Source: Bradyrhizobium sp. sBnM-33
GTDB taxonomy: Bacteria; Pseudomonadota; Alphaproteobacteria; Rhizobiales; Xanthobacteraceae
Length of the DNA stretch: 64,000 bases
Direction of reading: 5' to 3'
Assembly (NCBI RefSeq): GCF_032917945.1
Contig: NZ_CP136624.1
Location: forward strand, 6,572,001 to 6,636,000
The notes under the pieces: generated by a model
The model's database searches: none
The model's input: only the letters and a program-made list of their open reading frames with translations
What the model was told of the DNA's origin: nothing
Shown: in pieces, positions 8,776 through 18,574 of the stretch
Numbering within the stretch: position 1 is the first letter of the stretch
Layout of the letters: each line of letters begins with the position of its first letter
Position numbers and translations under genes: made by a program

Positions 8776-9776
8776 TACCGGCCCGACCATGCTGGTACCT
8801 GCTCGGCGCCTCTATGCTTCTCGGCGGATGTACCAGCGATGTTCAATCGGTGATGAATCCGAGCAGTCACCAGGCAGTGCAGATTGCTGAATTAGCCTGG
8901 TTTCTGTTCGGGTTCGGGACATTCGTGCTCGTCCTCGTGATCGTGACGTTATTGCTCGCCGTCCGCGGATCATTGCGAATACGCCAAGCGCTGGCGCGAG
9001 AGAGCACTGTGATCTGGCTCGGCATTGCCTTTCCTGCCGTGACGCTGACGGTGCTTCTGGTCTATGGCGTTTGGGTGACGCGTTCGCACCTCAACCTGCC
9101 TCAAGGCGGCAACACCATCAGCATCGAGGTGGTCGGAGAGCAATGGTGGTGGCGCGTCATGTACCACGCTCCTACTGGTCCACAGATTGCCAGCGCCAAT
9201 GAAATTCGTATTCCGGTTGGATCTCCGGTCACATTGAAACTCAGGGCCGCTGACGTCATTCACAGTTTCTGGGTGCCGAGCCTTGGTGGAAAGGTCGACA
9301 TGATCCCGGGGCGCACAACTCAGTTGCAGCTCACTGTCGATCGGCCGGGGGTCTATCGCGGACAATGCGCCGAGTATTGCGGCGGGCCTCATGCCCTCAT
9401 GGCCCTGGACGTGATCGCCATGTCTTCATCCGATTATGCGGCCTGGCTCGAGCGTGCGGCGACGGTGCCCGCGACGCCCGAGACCGACATCGGCTTGCAC
9501 GGAAGATCGATTTTCCTCGCGGCCGGTTGCGGCGCATGTCACACGGTGCGCGGCACCGCTGCCGCAGGCTCGGTCGGTCCGGATCTGACGCATATCGGCG
9601 CGAGACGCTCAGTCGGCATCGATACCCTGCCGCTGACCCGCGAAAACCTGATGCGCTTCATTGTCGATGGCCAGCACGTCAAGCCCGGAAATTTGATGCC
9701 TGAGTTTCGTGTCCTGCAGCCACAGCAACTGGAGGCGCTTGCTTCCTACCTTCTGAGCATCAAGGCAGCAGACTAG
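8772..9776 (+). CDS. coxB: Cytochrome c oxidase subunit II fused to cytochrome c (caa3 type)
   Basis: A 334-residue protein. The N-terminus carries a lipobox (LLGGC, Cys20) instead of a plain signal. Two membrane helices follow (about 38-63 and 82-103), then the CuA domain with H164, C199, E201, C203, H207 and M210 (GQCAEYCGGPHALM). A C-terminal cytochrome c domain has CGACH at 253-257. The start at 8772 is the ATG overlapping the previous stop; a longer frame has no support. The fused heme makes this a caa3-type oxidase that can take electrons directly from the tri-heme cytochrome. Confidence 0.93.
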   Translation: MIPARPCWYLLGASMLLGGCTSDVQSVMNPSSHQAVQIAELAWFLFGFGTFVLVLVIVTLLLAVRGSLRIRQALARESTVIWLGIAFPAVTLTVLLVYGVWVTRSHLNLPQGGNTISIEVVGEQWWWRVMYHAPTGPQIASANEIRIPVGSPVTLKLRAADVIHSFWVPSLGGKVDMIPGRTTQLQLTVDRPGVYRGQCAEYCGGPHALMALDVIAMSSSDYAAWLERAATVPATPETDIGLHGRSIFLAAGCGACHTVRGTAAAGSVGPDLTHIGARRSVGIDTLPLTRENLMRFIVDGQHVKPGNLMPEFRVLQPQQLEALASYLLSIKAAD

Positions 9777-12299
9777 ATGGCTGACGCAAGCTCCTACCCA
9801 AACACACTACCTCGGCCAAGCGAGGAATTGGCTCAGCTCGAAGCAATATGGGCTATGCCTAGAGGCTGGCGGATCGTCACTGACGTCAACAACACCGTGA
9901 TCGGCCTTTTTTATGCCGGTACTGCTGTGCTGTTCTTCCTGTTGGCGGGCATCCTCGCACTGCTGATGCGCCTTCAGCTCGCGGTGCCCAGCAATACCTT
10001 CCTCAGCCAGAACACCTACAATCAGATCTTCACGATGCATGGCACCGTGATGATGTTTCTGTTCGCCGTCCCCGTTGTCGAGGCAATGGGCATACTTTTG
10101 CTTCCCCAGATGCTCGGTGCGCGCGACCTGCCTTTTCCGCGACTCGGCGCTTACGCGTTCTGGGCCTATCTGGTCGGCGGTCTGATCTTCTTCAGCACGT
10201 TGTTCTTCGACCTCGCGCCAACGGGCGGCTGGTTCATGTATCCGCCGCTGACCAGTTCGCAGTTCTCGCCCGGACCGGGGGCGGACTTCTGGCTCCTGGG
10301 TATCGGTTTCATCGAGATCTCAGCGATCGCCGGTGCAATAGAAATCATCGTCGGCGTGCTGCGTACCCGCGCACCCGGCATGAGGCTTGACCAGATGCCG
10401 ATATTTGCGTGGACGATGCTGATCTTCGCCGGCATGATCGTCTTCGCGTTCCCAGCCGTGATCCTTGCCACGCTGCTGCTCGAACTGGAACGCGCGTTCA
10501 ATTGGCCTTTCTTCATCGCCGCGAGGGGCGGCGATGCGTTGCTCTGGCAGCATCTTTTCTGGTTCTTCGGACATCCGGAAGTATACATCATTTTCCTGCC
10601 GGCTGCCGGCATGGTGTCGATGATCGTGCCGACCATGTGCGGTACGCCACTTGTGGGCTATCGGCTTATCGTCGTGGCGCTGATCGCAACCGGCTTCTTC
10701 AGCTTCGGCTTGTGGGTCCACCACATGTTCACCACCGGAATTCCGGCGCTGTCGCTTAGTTTCTTTTCGGCCGCCAGTATGGCGGTGGCGTTACCAAGTG
10801 GCATTCAGGTTTTTGCGTGGATCGCGACAATCGCGTCAGGCCGCTTGCGGTGGACAACGCCGTCCCTGTTCGTGCTGGGCTTCCTGTTCATTTTCAGCCT
10901 CGGCGGTCTCACTGGCGTAATGGTCGCGATGGTTCCGTTCGACTGGCAGGCGCACGACACCTATTTCGTTGTCGCACATTTCCATTACGTGCTGGTCGGC
11001 GGAGTGGTGTTTCCGCTGTTCGGCGCATTTTACTACTGGGCGCCGGCATTTAGCCGTCTGGCACTGTCCGAGCGACTTGGAAAGTGGATCTTCTGGCTGA
11101 TGTTCGCCGGCTTCAACGTCGCATTCTTTCCGATGCACCTCACCGGCCTGATGGGGATGCCGCGGCGCGTCTATACCTATCCGGCAGTTATGCAATGGGA
11201 CGTGCTGAACATGATCTCCACGATCGGCGCCTTTCTGTTGGCCGCCGGCATTGCCATGTTTCTGGTCGACCTAATTCGCAACCTGCGTCCCGCCATGTCG
11301 AAACCAGCGGGCAATATTTGGGGAGGAGCAACCCTCGAGTGGCTGCCCAATAATGTCTATGGGCTCCGCAGCATTCCGGCCTTAACCAGTGCATACCCGC
11401 TGTGGCATCATCCGCAGCTAGCCAGGGAGGTCGAAGACGGACGGCATTTCTTGCCCGGCTCGATCACCGGTCTGCGCGAAACCATCGTCACCTCGCCCTT
11501 CGATGCAACCCCGCAGTACTTGCTCCGCCTTCCCGGCCCAGGCTGGACGCCGCTCTTGGCGGCGGTGCTCACGGCGGCCTTTTTCATGTTGCTCACCGTC
11601 AAGGCGGTGGTGCTTGCGCTGATCTGCGGGCTGCTCGGAATTGCGATGACGGTCGTGTGGATGTGGGGTAGCGACTTGAAGCCACTGCCACCCGTCGATA
11701 TCGGAGCGAACCTCAAGCTCCCAACCTATGCAACCGGTTCGTTGTCGCATGCCTGGTGGGCCATGATCGTCCTGTTGTTGGTCGCCGGTTCGCTCTATCT
11801 CTCTTATGTGTTTTCCTACCTCTATTTGTGGACCGTCTCACCACAGGTTTGGCCGAGGCTTTCAGCGCTTGCACCGATCGCATACCCTGTCTTATCGGCT
11901 TTGCTGCTTGTTTTTGGCAGTGCGATCCTGGAAATCGCCCGACGTGTTTTACCCGGAAGGTCTCGCAGCAGTGGCGCCTTCGTAGGGTTTGCCGGTCTTG
12001 CCGCGGCCGCGCTTGCCGCCGCGCTGGTGATCGACGTGTTCGCGCAATGGCGGGCAGGGCTGCGCCCGGAATCCGATGCGCATGGTGCGATGGTCTATAT
12101 GGCTGCCTTCCTGCAGGGGCAGTTAACCCTTGCGGTTCTGGCCGTGACGGGATTTGCGATTGCGCGCAGCTTCGCTGGCCGTCTTGATCGAAAACGACGC
12201 GTGGTCTTCGACAATCTGGGTCTGCTATATCACTACACGGTCGGCCAAGGCCTGCTGGGGCTTCTCCTCGTGCACGGATTTCCGAGGCTTGCGGGATGA
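9777..12299 (+). CDS. coxA: Cytochrome c oxidase subunit I fused to subunit III
   Basis: An 840-residue integral membrane protein that begins right after the coxB stop. Subunit I occupies about residues 30-540 and has the heme-copper ligands: H88 (TMHGTVMMF), H266 and the cross-linked Y270 in FGHPEVYI, H315-H316 (VHHMFTTG), H401 and H403 (VAHFHYVL). The E in GHPEV marks a type A oxidase. The rest (about 590-840) holds the helices of subunit III (CoxC). Fusion of I and III is a known variant in caa3 and related terminal oxidases. It reduces O2 to water and pumps protons. Confidence 0.93.
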   Translation: MADASSYPNTLPRPSEELAQLEAIWAMPRGWRIVTDVNNTVIGLFYAGTAVLFFLLAGILALLMRLQLAVPSNTFLSQNTYNQIFTMHGTVMMFLFAVPVVEAMGILLLPQMLGARDLPFPRLGAYAFWAYLVGGLIFFSTLFFDLAPTGGWFMYPPLTSSQFSPGPGADFWLLGIGFIEISAIAGAIEIIVGVLRTRAPGMRLDQMPIFAWTMLIFAGMIVFAFPAVILATLLLELERAFNWPFFIAARGGDALLWQHLFWFFGHPEVYIIFLPAAGMVSMIVPTMCGTPLVGYRLIVVALIATGFFSFGLWVHHMFTTGIPALSLSFFSAASMAVALPSGIQVFAWIATIASGRLRWTTPSLFVLGFLFIFSLGGLTGVMVAMVPFDWQAHDTYFVVAHFHYVLVGGVVFPLFGAFYYWAPAFSRLALSERLGKWIFWLMFAGFNVAFFPMHLTGLMGMPRRVYTYPAVMQWDVLNMISTIGAFLLAAGIAMFLVDLIRNLRPAMSKPAGNIWGGATLEWLPNNVYGLRSIPALTSAYPLWHHPQLAREVEDGRHFLPGSITGLRETIVTSPFDATPQYLLRLPGPGWTPLLAAVLTAAFFMLLTVKAVVLALICGLLGIAMTVVWMWGSDLKPLPPVDIGANLKLPTYATGSLSHAWWAMIVLLLVAGSLYLSYVFSYLYLWTVSPQVWPRLSALAPIAYPVLSALLLVFGSAILEIARRVLPGRSRSSGAFVGFAGLAAAALAAALVIDVFAQWRAGLRPESDAHGAMVYMAAFLQGQLTLAVLAVTGFAIARSFAGRLDRKRRVVFDNLGLLYHYTVGQGLLGLLLVHGFPRLAG

Positions 12300-12646
12300 G
12301 CCACACTTTCAAGCCATCTCTTGGCAATCTTCTGCTGGTGCTTGCGCCGCTCCTTATCTGGTTTGTGCATCTGACCATCGTCTACGCCGCCGAAGCGCTG
12401 ATCTGCATTGGACCAGCGGCCGCAGCGGCTACCATGATGGCCTGCACGATTGCTCTCGCCACTGCCGCAGCTTTAACCGCCCTCCTCCTGACAGCATGGA
12501 CGCTCCATCGCGGTAATACCCGGCATGCCCAGAGCCCCGGCAGCTCTCGGTTCCTGCTTGGCGTATCACACCTTCTGATTCTGCTTTCGCTCCTTGGGAT
12601 AGCGTGGACGATCCTGCCGGCTATCTTCCTGCCCACTTGCGCATAG
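12296..12646 (+). CDS. Small membrane protein of the caa3 oxidase operon
   Basis: A 116-residue protein with three predicted membrane helices, the first LLLVLAPLLIWFVHLTIVY. Its ATG overlaps the coxA stop (ATGA), so it is co-translated with the oxidase. No family is recognised with confidence. Position and topology suggest a subunit IV-like or assembly role. Confidence 0.7.
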   Translation: MSHTFKPSLGNLLLVLAPLLIWFVHLTIVYAAEALICIGPAAAAATMMACTIALATAAALTALLLTAWTLHRGNTRHAQSPGSSRFLLGVSHLLILLSLLGIAWTILPAIFLPTCA

Positions 12647-12668
12647 ATTCCGAACTTTCTTCCGTCGG

Positions 12669-13859
12669 CTAGTTGCTGCTGCGGCCGACGCCCTTACGGC
12701 GCATCAATGCGACGAAGAGATCGGCCAAGCCGAACTGCCAGGGCTCGCAATCGCCGCTGTGACGCATCCGGTTGGTCAGCCGGCCAAGCTTCGGCGTGGC
12801 GACCGTCACCAGATCGCCTTCGACATGGGTGAACCCCTGCCCCTTCGCGGCGCGATCCTGAATCGGCGCGAACATCGTGCCGAGGAACAGCACAAAGCCG
12901 TCGGGATATTGATGGTTCTCGTTGATCGTCTGCCCGACGATGTCGGCCGGGTCGCGGCTGATCTGGGTCAGCGAGGATGCGCCGTGCAGCACAAAACCCT
13001 CCGGCCCCTTCACCTCCAGCGATATCTCCATTCTCCTGACGTCGTCGAGCGTGAATCCGGCGTCGAAGAACCGCACGAACGGACCGATCGCGCAGGAGGC
13101 ATTGTTGTCCTTTGCCTTGGACAGAAGCAGCGCCGAACGCCCCTCGAAGTCGCGCAGATTGACATCGTTGCCGAGCGTGGCGCCGACGATGCGCCCATCG
13201 CTCGCCACCACCAGCACGACCTCCGGCTCCGGATTGTTCCAGGTCGATTTCGGATGCAGGCCCGCATCCATGCATGTACCGACCGCCGACAGCACGGGCG
13301 CTTTGGTAAACACCTCGGCGTCCGGCCCGATGCCGACCTCAAGATATTGGCTCCAGGCGTTCTGGGAAACCAGCACGTCCTTCACATGCTGCGCTTCGGC
13401 CGAGCCCGGCTTCAGTTGCGACAGGTCGGTACCGACGATCCGCGTCACCTCGGCCCGGATCGCCTCGGCCGAATCCGGATTGCCGCGCGCCCGCTCCTCG
13501 ATCACCCGCTCCAGCATCGACACGGCGAACGTGACGCCGGCGGCCTTGATCACCTGCAGATCGATCGGGGCGAGCAGCCATGGCCTGGTCGGATCGCGGG
13601 TGTCAGGCGGCGTGTTGTTCAAGAGATCCTGCAGTGTGCCGACCCGCTCGCCACGCGCGGCGCGCAGCGCCTGGGCCGGATCGGCAGCGGCGGCAAGCTG
13701 GCTGGCAGTAGGGAAGTCCCCGGTGATGTCGAACACGCCGTCCTGGCGGATCGCGACCACCGACGGGCCGGCAAGATCGGGACGCCAGACGCGCCCCATC
13801 AGCGCGGCACCGGCGAAATCGTCGGGCAGAATGAAAGCGGCGTCGGTGACGATCGGCAT
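12669..13859 (-). CDS. Fumarylacetoacetate hydrolase family protein
   Basis: A 396-residue cytoplasmic protein of the FAH superfamily. The C-terminal catalytic fold shows the acidic metal ligands in PEPEVVLVV and a GNDVNLRDFEGR stretch. The family cleaves or dehydrates 2-keto acids with Mg2+. The long N-terminal domain and overall length resemble the 2-keto-3-deoxy sugar-acid dehydratase-like branch more than fumarylacetoacetase. It stands alone, convergent with the oxidase operon; the substrate is undecided. ATG 13859 is chosen because MPIVTDAAFILPDDF begins the conserved region. Confidence 0.8.
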   Translation of the reverse strand: MPIVTDAAFILPDDFAGAALMGRVWRPDLAGPSVVAIRQDGVFDITGDFPTASQLAAAADPAQALRAARGERVGTLQDLLNNTPPDTRDPTRPWLLAPIDLQVIKAAGVTFAVSMLERVIEERARGNPDSAEAIRAEVTRIVGTDLSQLKPGSAEAQHVKDVLVSQNAWSQYLEVGIGPDAEVFTKAPVLSAVGTCMDAGLHPKSTWNNPEPEVVLVVASDGRIVGATLGNDVNLRDFEGRSALLLSKAKDNNASCAIGPFVRFFDAGFTLDDVRRMEISLEVKGPEGFVLHGASSLTQISRDPADIVGQTINENHQYPDGFVLFLGTMFAPIQDRAAKGQGFTHVEGDLVTVATPKLGRLTNRMRHSGDCEPWQFGLADLFVALMRRKGVGRSSN

Positions 13860-14313
13860 CGTGGGAATCCTCGCAAGCATCTATGCGGTCAGCACCGTCC
13901 TTAGAAGGGAACCGCTCAATGGGTCAACACCTCCCGGGAATGTCCGTCCCCAGCATCGCGGCCGCCATGACAGGCCACCGCACCGCAGCATGCAAAATCA
14001 GACGATCGGTCAAGTGCAGCCGATTGCACGCCCTGAAACAACCATGGCGGCATGGCGACTGCGCGAAGACTTCGAAGGGCTCCGATGTCTGGGGATTAGG
14101 CGCGGAACGCACCGCCGGCCCGATCGCTGAAGACTAGCGGCCGGCAGGCCTGCTCACCTGTCGGCCCAACGGAAAGGCATGGGACCGCCTCGCCATACTC
14201 TCAGAGCGCGGTTGCGCTGACTGCCATCAGCGCAACTTTGCCTATCGTGCGAGCTCAGGCAGGTGCCCGCTGCAAGCCGGTTTGCTCAAGCAGCCTTGTT
14301 CAAGCAGCCTTGT
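13860..14313. other. Intergenic region, no gene seen
   Basis: This 454-base stretch lies between the FAH gene start and the end of gfa. Open frames here lack ribosome sites and family resemblance. The only clear structure is the short tandem repeat at its right end. Confidence 0.5.
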
Positions 14314-14325
14314 TCAAGCAGCCCT
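14284..14325. repeat. Three tandem copies of a 14-bp unit over the gfa stop codon
   Basis: The unit TTCAAGCAGCCTTG (first copy GCTCAAGCAGCCTTG) occurs three times in a row, the last slightly changed (CAGCCCTGG). The third copy contains the TGA stop of gfa read leftward, so slippage here would change the end of the protein or add downstream sequence. Confidence 0.75.
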
Positions 14326-14883
14326 GGCCTTGGACTTGGCCACGTGGCTTGAGATCGCATCCATCAAGGGCGGCGACAGGCAATCATACGGCTCCAGTCC
14401 GAGTTCCTTCAGCCGGGCCCTTATGCCGTCCATCTCGCTCGGTTGGACGCCGGACTCCAGCACGGACGACACGAACGCCGCAAACCCCGGAGCTGCCCAC
14501 CCGCCTTCCTGGAACAGCTCGGGATGGATGAAGTCGAGGCCGTAGAACGGATGCCCCGTGTTCTCGATCCGGCCGTACATATGCGTCCCGCAAGCCTGGC
14601 AAGCGTAACGCTGAATCGCCGCCGCCGAGTCGACGATCTGCAGCTTGTCGCCGTTCTCGATGACTTTCACATTGTCGCGCGGGACCACGGCGACAACGGA
14701 GAAGGTCGCCCCTTCGGGCTTCCAGCATTTGGTGCAGCCGCAGGCGTGGTTGTGGGCCACGTCGCCCTTGATGGCAACCTTGACCGGCCTGTCCGCGCAT
14801 TTGCAGACCAGGGTGCCACCGGCGAAGTTGCCCGTCCCCTGCTTTACGCCGCTGTCAATCAATGGGTGGATATGAACAGTCAT
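14314..14883 (-). CDS. gfa: Glutathione-dependent formaldehyde-activating enzyme
   Basis: A 189-residue cytoplasmic zinc protein of the Gfa family. Zinc ligands are visible as CKC (C27, C29), CGCTKC (48-53) and a later CQACG pair. Gfa promotes the reaction of formaldehyde with glutathione to S-hydroxymethylglutathione, the substrate of the next enzyme upstream in the operon. ATG 14883 follows a strong AAGGAGG site; the longer frame to 14931 runs into the intergenic space. It lies 34 bases after the flhA stop, in the same direction. Confidence 0.88.
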   Translation of the reverse strand: MTVHIHPLIDSGVKQGTGNFAGGTLVCKCADRPVKVAIKGDVAHNHACGCTKCWKPEGATFSVVAVVPRDNVKVIENGDKLQIVDSAAAIQRYACQACGTHMYGRIENTGHPFYGLDFIHPELFQEGGWAAPGFAAFVSSVLESGVQPSEMDGIRARLKELGLEPYDCLSPPLMDAISSHVAKSKARAA

Positions 14884-14917
14884 AGGCCTATCCTCCTTGT
14901 GCTTGAAGTTCCCCGAT

Positions 14918-16024
14918 TCAGAACACGACAACCGAACGGATCGACTTGCCTTCGTGCATGAGGTCGAATCCCTTGTTGATCTCCTCCAGCTTAAGGACGT
15001 GGGTGATCATCGGATCGATCTCGATCTTTCCGTTCATGTACCAGTCGACGATTTTCGGCACATCCGTGCGGCCGCGCGCGCCGCCAAACGCCGTGCCCTT
15101 CCAGACGCGGCCGGTCACGAGCTGGAACGGCCGGGTGGCGATTTCCTTGCCGGCCTCCGCGACCCCGATAATGACCGAGACGCCCCAGCCGCGGTGGCAC
15201 GCTTCGAGCGCCTGTCGCATCACGCCGGTATTTCCGGTGCAGTCGAAGGTGTAGTCGGCGCCGCCGTCGGTAAGCCCAACCAGATGCTGGACGATATCGC
15301 TGACCTTGGTCGGGTTGACGAAATGGGTCATGCCGAAACGGCGGCCCCAATCCTCCTTGGAATCGTTGATGTCGACGCCGACGATCTTGTCGGCGCCCAC
15401 CATCTTCGCACCCTGGATGACGTTGAGCCCGATGCCGCCGAGACCGAACACCACGACGTTGGCGCCCGGGGTCACCTTGGCGGTATTGACCACGGCGCCA
15501 ACGCCCGTCGTCACCCCGCAACCGATGTAACAGCTCTTGTCGAAGGGCGCGTCCTCGCGGATCTTTGCCACCGCGATCTCCGGCAGCACGGTAAAGTTCG
15601 AAAACGTCGAGCAGCCCATGTAGTGAAAGATCGGCTTGCCCTGATAGCTGAAGCGCGAGGTGCCGTCCGGCATCACGCCCTTCCCCTGCGTTGCGCGAAT
15701 AGCTGTGCAAAGGTTGGTCTTGCCGCTCAGACAGCTTTTGCACTGACGGCATTCCGGCGTGTAGAGCGGAATCACGTGATCGCCGGTCTTGACCGACGTC
15801 ACGCCCGGCCCGACTTCGCGGACGACGCCTGCACCCTCATGACCGAGTATCGAAGGAAAGATTCCTTCGCTGTCGAATCCGTCGAGTGTGTAGGCGTCGG
15901 TGTGGCAGATTCCGGTGGCCTTGATTTCGACGAGGACCTCGCCGGCCTTCGGGCCTTCCAGGTCGACCTCGACAATTTCAAGCGGCTTCTTGGCTTCGAA
16001 TGCGACAGCAGCGCGGGTCTTCAT
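14918..16024 (-). CDS. flhA: S-(hydroxymethyl)glutathione dehydrogenase (class III alcohol dehydrogenase)
   Basis: A 368-residue zinc-dependent, NAD-dependent dehydrogenase that oxidises S-hydroxymethylglutathione to S-formylglutathione. Catalytic zinc ligands C40 and H62 ([14 protein letters not shown]) and the four structural-zinc cysteines C92, C95, C98 and C106 are present, as is the NAD fold [10 protein letters not shown]. Start 16024 has AAGGTGGAG upstream. It sits between xoxG and gfa, all leftward, so methanol oxidation and formaldehyde removal are encoded together. Also called adhC/frmA. Confidence 0.95.
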   Translation of the reverse strand: MKTRAAVAFEAKKPLEIVEVDLEGPKAGEVLVEIKATGICHTDAYTLDGFDSEGIFPSILGHEGAGVVREVGPGVTSVKTGDHVIPLYTPECRQCKSCLSGKTNLCTAIRATQGKGVMPDGTSRFSYQGKPIFHYMGCSTFSNFTVLPEIAVAKIREDAPFDKSCYIGCGVTTGVGAVVNTAKVTPGANVVVFGLGGIGLNVIQGAKMVGADKIVGVDINDSKEDWGRRFGMTHFVNPTKVSDIVQHLVGLTDGGADYTFDCTGNTGVMRQALEACHRGWGVSVIIGVAEAGKEIATRPFQLVTGRVWKGTAFGGARGRTDVPKIVDWYMNGKIEIDPMITHVLKLEEINKGFDLMHEGKSIRSVVVF

Positions 16025-16096
16025 CGTAAACTCCACCTTATCTTTTCAAATCGCTGCACGGGCGTACCAAGACTGCACCTCGCATGTTCGGCATGA

Positions 16097-16597
16097 TCAT
16101 TTGCTTCCCATGCACGACTTTTCTGTCTCGGTGTACGCGTCGGGTTTGTCTTCCTTCTTCGCAGGGCGGACGCGCCCGACGGCGTCATGGGCGCGGGCAC
16201 GCAGATACACATAAAGGTCGTCCATGTAGCAGGCGACATTGGGATTGTCGCCGAGGGCTGGCATGACGGAATTGCCGCTCTTGCGGCCGCTCGCGACGAC
16301 CGAGACGAAGTCGCCGTAGCTCATCGTCTTCAGCGACTCCTGTAACGCCGGCGCATAGGTCGATCCCATCCCGTCAGGGCCATGGCAGACGTGGCATTCG
16401 GAATGATAGCGACGGTATCCGGAGTAGGTGTACCAATCGACCGTGCCATCGGCCCCGACTTTGTAGGTCGGGTTTCCTTCCTTGTCGAAATACTTGCCGT
16501 CCTCGGTCTTGACCGCGGCAGCATCATCCGCAGCGAAGGCAACTGTTCCCGGCGCCACGAACGTGAGAGTGGCCGCAATCAACCAGATTTTACGCAA
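16097..16597 (-). CDS. xoxG: Cytochrome c, electron acceptor of XoxF
   Basis: A 166-residue periplasmic mono-heme cytochrome c of the methanol-metabolism-related type. It has a signal peptide ending AFAADD, the heme site CHVCHGPDG and a Met-bearing loop (NSVMPALG) for the sixth ligand. It follows xoxF by 75 bases and takes the electrons from PQQ. The start is TTG, with AAGGATG seven bases upstream; no ATG in frame gives a signal peptide. The non-ATG start may lower its yield relative to XoxF. Confidence 0.9.
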   Translation of the reverse strand: MRKIWLIAATLTFVAPGTVAFAADDAAAVKTEDGKYFDKEGNPTYKVGADGTVDWYTYSGYRRYHSECHVCHGPDGMGSTYAPALQESLKTMSYGDFVSVVASGRKSGNSVMPALGDNPNVACYMDDLYVYLRARAHDAVGRVRPAKKEDKPDAYTETEKSCMGSK

Positions 16598-16672
16598 GAG
16601 TTCATCCTTGATATTCGTTGCAGACCAACCGACGCGTGGAACGAGCCACGCGCCGAATGAGGTGGTCCTGCT

Positions 16673-18478
16673 TTACTGTGGCAGCGCGAACACCGTGAGG
16701 GTGCCGCCCAGTGCGGTATAGTTGCTCAGCGCGGCATAGCCACCGACGGCACCGAGACCCGCAGTCGGATCGGTCAGACCTGCGGCAAGGCCGATACCCG
16801 CCCAGCCGCCGACGCCGGACAGCACGGCCACATACTGCCTGCCGCCCTGCTCATAGGTGTTGACGTTGCCGATGATGCCCGACGGTGTCTTGAACTTGTA
16901 GAGCTCCTTGCCGGTCTTGGCGTCGACCGCCTTCAGGAAGCCCTCCAGCGTTCCGTAGAACACCACGCCGCCAGCGGTCGCGAGCGCTCCCGACCATACC
17001 GAGAACGGCTCCTTGTTCGACCACAGGATCTTGCCGGTCTTGTTGTCCCAAGCGATGAAGTTGCCCATGTGGGTTTCGCCGGGAGGCGGATACATCGAGA
17101 GCGTCGCGCCCACATAGGGCTGACCCGCCGTGTAGCTCACCTTGAACGGCTCATAGTCCATGCAGACGTGGTTGGTCGGCACGTAGAACATCTGCGTATC
17201 TGGCGAGTAAGCCGCCGGTTGCTGATCCTTGGTACCGAGCGCCGCCGGGCAGATACCCTTGACGTTTACGTCCTCACCAGCCTTGTCCGTCGAGTACTGG
17301 TCGACCACCTTCGGTCGGCCGTAGGTGGGCGAGTTCTTGTTCATGTCGACGCCGGTGGTCCAGTTAACCTTCGGGTCGTACTTCTCGGCCACCAGCAGTT
17401 CACCGCTTTCGCGATCCATCGTATAGGCGAGGCCGTTGCGGTCGAAATGGGTCAGCAGCTTGCGAGGCTGGCCATTGAACGGCTGATCGGTAAGGATCAT
17501 TTCGTTGACGCCGTCATAGTCCCATTCGTCGTGAGGCGTCATCTGATAGACCCACTTGGCCGTTCCGTCGTCGGCATTACGCGCGAAGATGGTCATCGAC
17601 CACTTGTTGTCGCCGGGACGCTGTTTCGGATTCCAGGTCGAGGGATTTCCCGAACCGTAGTAGACGAGGTTCAGGCTGGGATCATAGGACATCCAGCCCC
17701 ATGTGCAGCCGCCACCAATCTTCCACTGGTCGCCCTGCCAGGTTTTGAGGCTCGAGTCCTTGCCGACCGGCTTGCCGAGCTCGGTGGTCTTCACGGGATC
17801 CACCTTGATCATATCGTCCGGCCCCTCCGAGTAGGCGCGCCAGACCTGCTTGCCACTCTTGAGGTCGTAAGCCGTAACGTGGCAATGCACGCCGAACTCG
17901 CCTCCCGAGATACCGATTAGAACCTTGTCCTTGACGACCAGCGGCGAAGAAGTGCCCGTCTCGCCTTTGGCGGGGTCGCCGTTCTTTGTGGTCCACTCCA
18001 CCTTGCCGGTCTTGGCATCGAGGGCGACCAGCGTGGTGTCGGCCTGGTGCAGGAAGATCTTGCCGTCGCCATAGGCTACGCCGCGATTCACCGTGTCGCA
18101 GCACATCACCGGAATGACGTTCGGATCCTGCTTCGGCTCGTACTTCCAGACGATCTTGTTATCCTGCGAAAGGTCAAGAGCATAGACCTTGTTGGGGAAC
18201 GGCGTATGGACGTACATCATGTTGCCGATGATGAGCGGCCCGCCTTCGTGGCCGCGCAGCACGCCGGTCGAGAACGTCCATGCGACCTGCAGCTTGCCGA
18301 CATTGGATGCGTTGATCTGGTTAAGCTTCGAGTAGCGTGTATTGGCGTAGTCGCCGGCCGGCTGCACCCAGTCCTTTGGGTTCTGCGACATCTTGATCAG
18401 TTCTTCGTTGGCGTGTGCGACGCCGACAACGAATGTCGCCATAGCGCCAAGACAGGCTGCGGATAGCACCTTGCGCAT
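16673..18478 (-). CDS. xoxF: Lanthanide-dependent methanol dehydrogenase XoxF (clade 5-like)
   Basis: A 601-residue periplasmic PQQ enzyme that oxidises methanol to formaldehyde or formate. The signal peptide ends AHAN. Visible active-site residues are the vicinal disulfide C126-C127 (MCCDTVNRG), E194 (SGGEFG), N278 (GSGNPS), catalytic D320 and the lanthanide ligand D322 (EWDYDGVNE). Calcium-dependent MxaF enzymes have Ala at the last position. A strong GGAGG site precedes the ATG. The xoxG, flhA and gfa genes follow in the same direction, and a paired-repeat operator and a CATAAT box lie upstream. The XoxF5 assignment rests on overall resemblance. Confidence 0.96.
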   Translation of the reverse strand: MRKVLSAACLGAMATFVVGVAHANEELIKMSQNPKDWVQPAGDYANTRYSKLNQINASNVGKLQVAWTFSTGVLRGHEGGPLIIGNMMYVHTPFPNKVYALDLSQDNKIVWKYEPKQDPNVIPVMCCDTVNRGVAYGDGKIFLHQADTTLVALDAKTGKVEWTTKNGDPAKGETGTSSPLVVKDKVLIGISGGEFGVHCHVTAYDLKSGKQVWRAYSEGPDDMIKVDPVKTTELGKPVGKDSSLKTWQGDQWKIGGGCTWGWMSYDPSLNLVYYGSGNPSTWNPKQRPGDNKWSMTIFARNADDGTAKWVYQMTPHDEWDYDGVNEMILTDQPFNGQPRKLLTHFDRNGLAYTMDRESGELLVAEKYDPKVNWTTGVDMNKNSPTYGRPKVVDQYSTDKAGEDVNVKGICPAALGTKDQQPAAYSPDTQMFYVPTNHVCMDYEPFKVSYTAGQPYVGATLSMYPPPGETHMGNFIAWDNKTGKILWSNKEPFSVWSGALATAGGVVFYGTLEGFLKAVDAKTGKELYKFKTPSGIIGNVNTYEQGGRQYVAVLSGVGGWAGIGLAAGLTDPTAGLGAVGGYAALSNYTALGGTLTVFALPQ

Positions 18479-18534
18479 AGTGGTTTCCTCCAGGATACGA
18501 GTTATGGGTTTCCGCCGAAACGGCCCATTCTTCC

Positions 18535-18540
18535 ATTATG
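18535..18540 (-). promoter_or_regulatory. Candidate -10 box of the xoxF promoter
   Basis: Read leftward this is CATAAT, five of six matches to TATAAT, 56 bases before the xoxF ATG. No good -35 box is seen, as expected for an activator-dependent promoter, and the paired repeat lies directly upstream at about -47 to -82 of the implied start point. Confidence 0.4.
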
Positions 18541-18574
18541 GTCCCTATTCCTATCCCGTCCGGAAATGGGAAAC

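Noticed and set aside
12669..13859. Calling the FAH-family gene GguC
   Set aside because: It is far from chvE-gguAB and its N-terminus is not that of GguC as I know it.
14282..14545. Plus-strand frame opposite gfa
   Set aside because: It is a shadow of gfa and starts in the tandem repeat.
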